This document shows positions 63,097 through 64,000 of a stretch of DNA of 64,000 nucleotides, in pieces (the stretch's first letter is position 1; every line of letters begins with the position of its first letter). Origin of the DNA: Lacrimispora sphenoides (GTDB taxonomy: Bacteria; Bacillota; Clostridia; Lachnospirales; Lachnospiraceae); NCBI RefSeq assembly GCF_900105215.1, contig NZ_FOIP01000002.1, positions 1,488,001-1,552,000 on the forward strand, written 5' to 3'. A model generated the notes under the pieces. It made no database searches and had not been told where the DNA came from. It worked only from the letters and a program-made list of their open reading frames with translations. The translations under genes were made by a program, and so were the position numbers.

Positions 63097-64000
63097 ATGT
63101 GTGGAATTATTGGATATACAGGACCATTAGACTCTAAAAGAATATTGCTTGATGGATTGTCCCAACTGGAATACCGGGGGTATGACAGCGCAGGTATTGC
63201 TCTTTTTATGGAGAATTCTCATACCCGTCTGATCAGACATATAGGAAAAGTATCTAATTTAAAGGAAGAATGCAAAGGAATCACAGAGGTATCCCATTGT
63301 GGTCTTGGACATACCAGATGGGCAACCCACGGAGGTGTAACGACCCAGAATACCCATCCCCATCAGGCCGGGCGGATTACTCTGGTTCATAACGGCATTA
63401 TAGAAAATTATCATCAGCTCACTCTGGATTTTCATCTGGAGGGAAAACTCCGCTCTGAAACAGACAGCGAGGTGGCTGCCTGGGTTCTGGAGAGCATTTA
63501 TCAGGGAGATCCGGTGGAAGCTATTTCAAAATTTACTGCTTATTTAAAAGGGTCTTACAGCTTTTGCGTGATGTTTGAGGATCATCCCGGTGATATCTTT
63601 GCAATCCGTAACATCAGCCCCCTGGTGGTAGCCTATACAAGATCCGGTTCTTTTGTAGCTTCGGATTTAACTGCCCTCATTCCATATACCAGGCAGTATT
63701 TTGTAGTTCCTGAGAATCAAATTGTAAAACTCACCTCTTATAAGGTACATCTCTATAACCTGGAACAGCAGGAAGAAGTACCGGAGCTGATGGAGGTAAA
63801 CTGGAACATGGATGCAGCCATGAAGAACGGATTCCCCCATTTTATGCTGAAAGAGATCCACGAACAGCCGGCGGCCCTAAAGAACACCATATTGCCGCGC
63901 CTGGTTAAGGGGCTGCCGGACTTTGGCGATGACGGCATACCGGATACAGTGCTGAAACAGTGTTCTCAGGTTCATATCGTGGCCTGCGGTACTGCCATGC
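63097..64000 (+). CDS. glmS: glutamine-fructose-6-phosphate aminotransferase (partial)
   Basis: Makes glucosamine 6-phosphate for peptidoglycan from fructose 6-phosphate and glutamine. The N-terminal MCGIIGYTG carries the nucleophile Cys2 of the glutaminase domain; YRGYDSAGIA, GHTRWATHG and VHNGIIENY are the usual glutaminase motifs. The first sugar isomerase (SIS) domain begins near QVHIVACGTAM, where the window ends. About 301 codons are present; roughly half of the gene lies beyond the right edge. AAGGAG precedes the start. Controlled by the ribozyme upstream. Confidence 0.97.
   Translation, partial: MCGIIGYTGPLDSKRILLDGLSQLEYRGYDSAGIALFMENSHTRLIRHIGKVSNLKEECKGITEVSHCGLGHTRWATHGGVTTQNTHPHQAGRITLVHNGIIENYHQLTLDFHLEGKLRSETDSEVAAWVLESIYQGDPVEAISKFTAYLKGSYSFCVMFEDHPGDIFAIRNISPLVVAYTRSGSFVASDLTALIPYTRQYFVVPENQIVKLTSYKVHLYNLEQQEEVPELMEVNWNMDAAMKNGFPHFMLKEIHEQPAALKNTILPRLVKGLPDFGDDGIPDTVLKQCSQVHIVACGTAM

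Overview
The window reads as a low-GC Gram-positive Clostridia chromosome, most like a glycan-degrading Lachnospiraceae (Clostridium/Lacrimispora type). Supporting signs are consensus sigma-A promoters, strong AGGAGG-type ribosome binding sites, a glmS ribozyme, an LCP cell-wall protein, LplABC/YesMN-style sugar systems and lipoprotein binding proteins. No rRNA, tRNA, intact transposon, phage or CRISPR array was seen.

Layout. 0.2-5 kb: GH125 alpha-mannosidase plus a YesMN-type two-component system. 5-7.1 kb: an ABC-F ribosome-protection-type ATPase behind an elaborate attenuator leader. 7.2-13.9 kb: a LacI-controlled operon with a CUT1 ABC importer (no ATPase), a GH4 phosphoglycosidase and a PfkB kinase. 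14-23.7 kb: an operon with a heparinase II/III-type lyase, a GH88 unsaturated uronyl hydrolase, an ABC importer and a GH95-like hydrolase. 23.8-28.6 kb: an orphan sugar-binding lipoprotein divergent from its own two-component system. 28.7-40.4 kb: an eight-gene operon (LplB, LplC, binding protein, PL22-like propeller lyase, GH38 alpha-mannosidase, GH105 hydrolase, AraC regulator, and a 599-residue protein of no recognised family). 40.6-43.1 kb: an M20 amidohydrolase, a YoaP-like acetyltransferase and a small CxCxxC protein. 43.3-49 kb: a 1913-residue secreted PL8 lyase with a duplicated beta-region and C-terminal wall-binding repeats. 49.4-56.2 kb: glutamate 2,3-aminomutase, an ArsR/MFS pair, an AI-2E family permease, dCTP deaminase and an LCP protein. 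56.6-62.6 kb: a ugp-type glycerophosphodiester operon. The right edge holds the glmS ribozyme and the start of glmS.

How the genes fit together. The secreted PL8 lyase and the two importer-linked lyase/hydrolase sets make a coherent route: cut a uronate-containing polymer outside, import unsaturated oligosaccharides, remove the unsaturated uronic acid (GH88, GH105), then strip alpha-mannose (GH38, GH125). This is the logic of mannose-glucuronate glycans such as xanthan side chains, though glycosaminoglycans or plant glucuronomannans are also possible. Three of the four importers lack an ATPase; the only sugar-type ATPase in view is the UgpC/MsmX-like protein at 61.5-62.6 kb, so a shared ATPase is likely. 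Strong non-terminator hairpins follow three of the binding-protein genes, which would favour high expression of the binding protein over the permeases.

The most interesting items are the 599-residue unknown protein in the mannosidase operon, the duplicated architecture of the PL8 lyase, the kinase-GH4 operon fed by an ABC importer instead of a PTS, and the ABC-F attenuator. Two decayed regulator fragments (AraC and TetR 3' ends) mark past gene loss.
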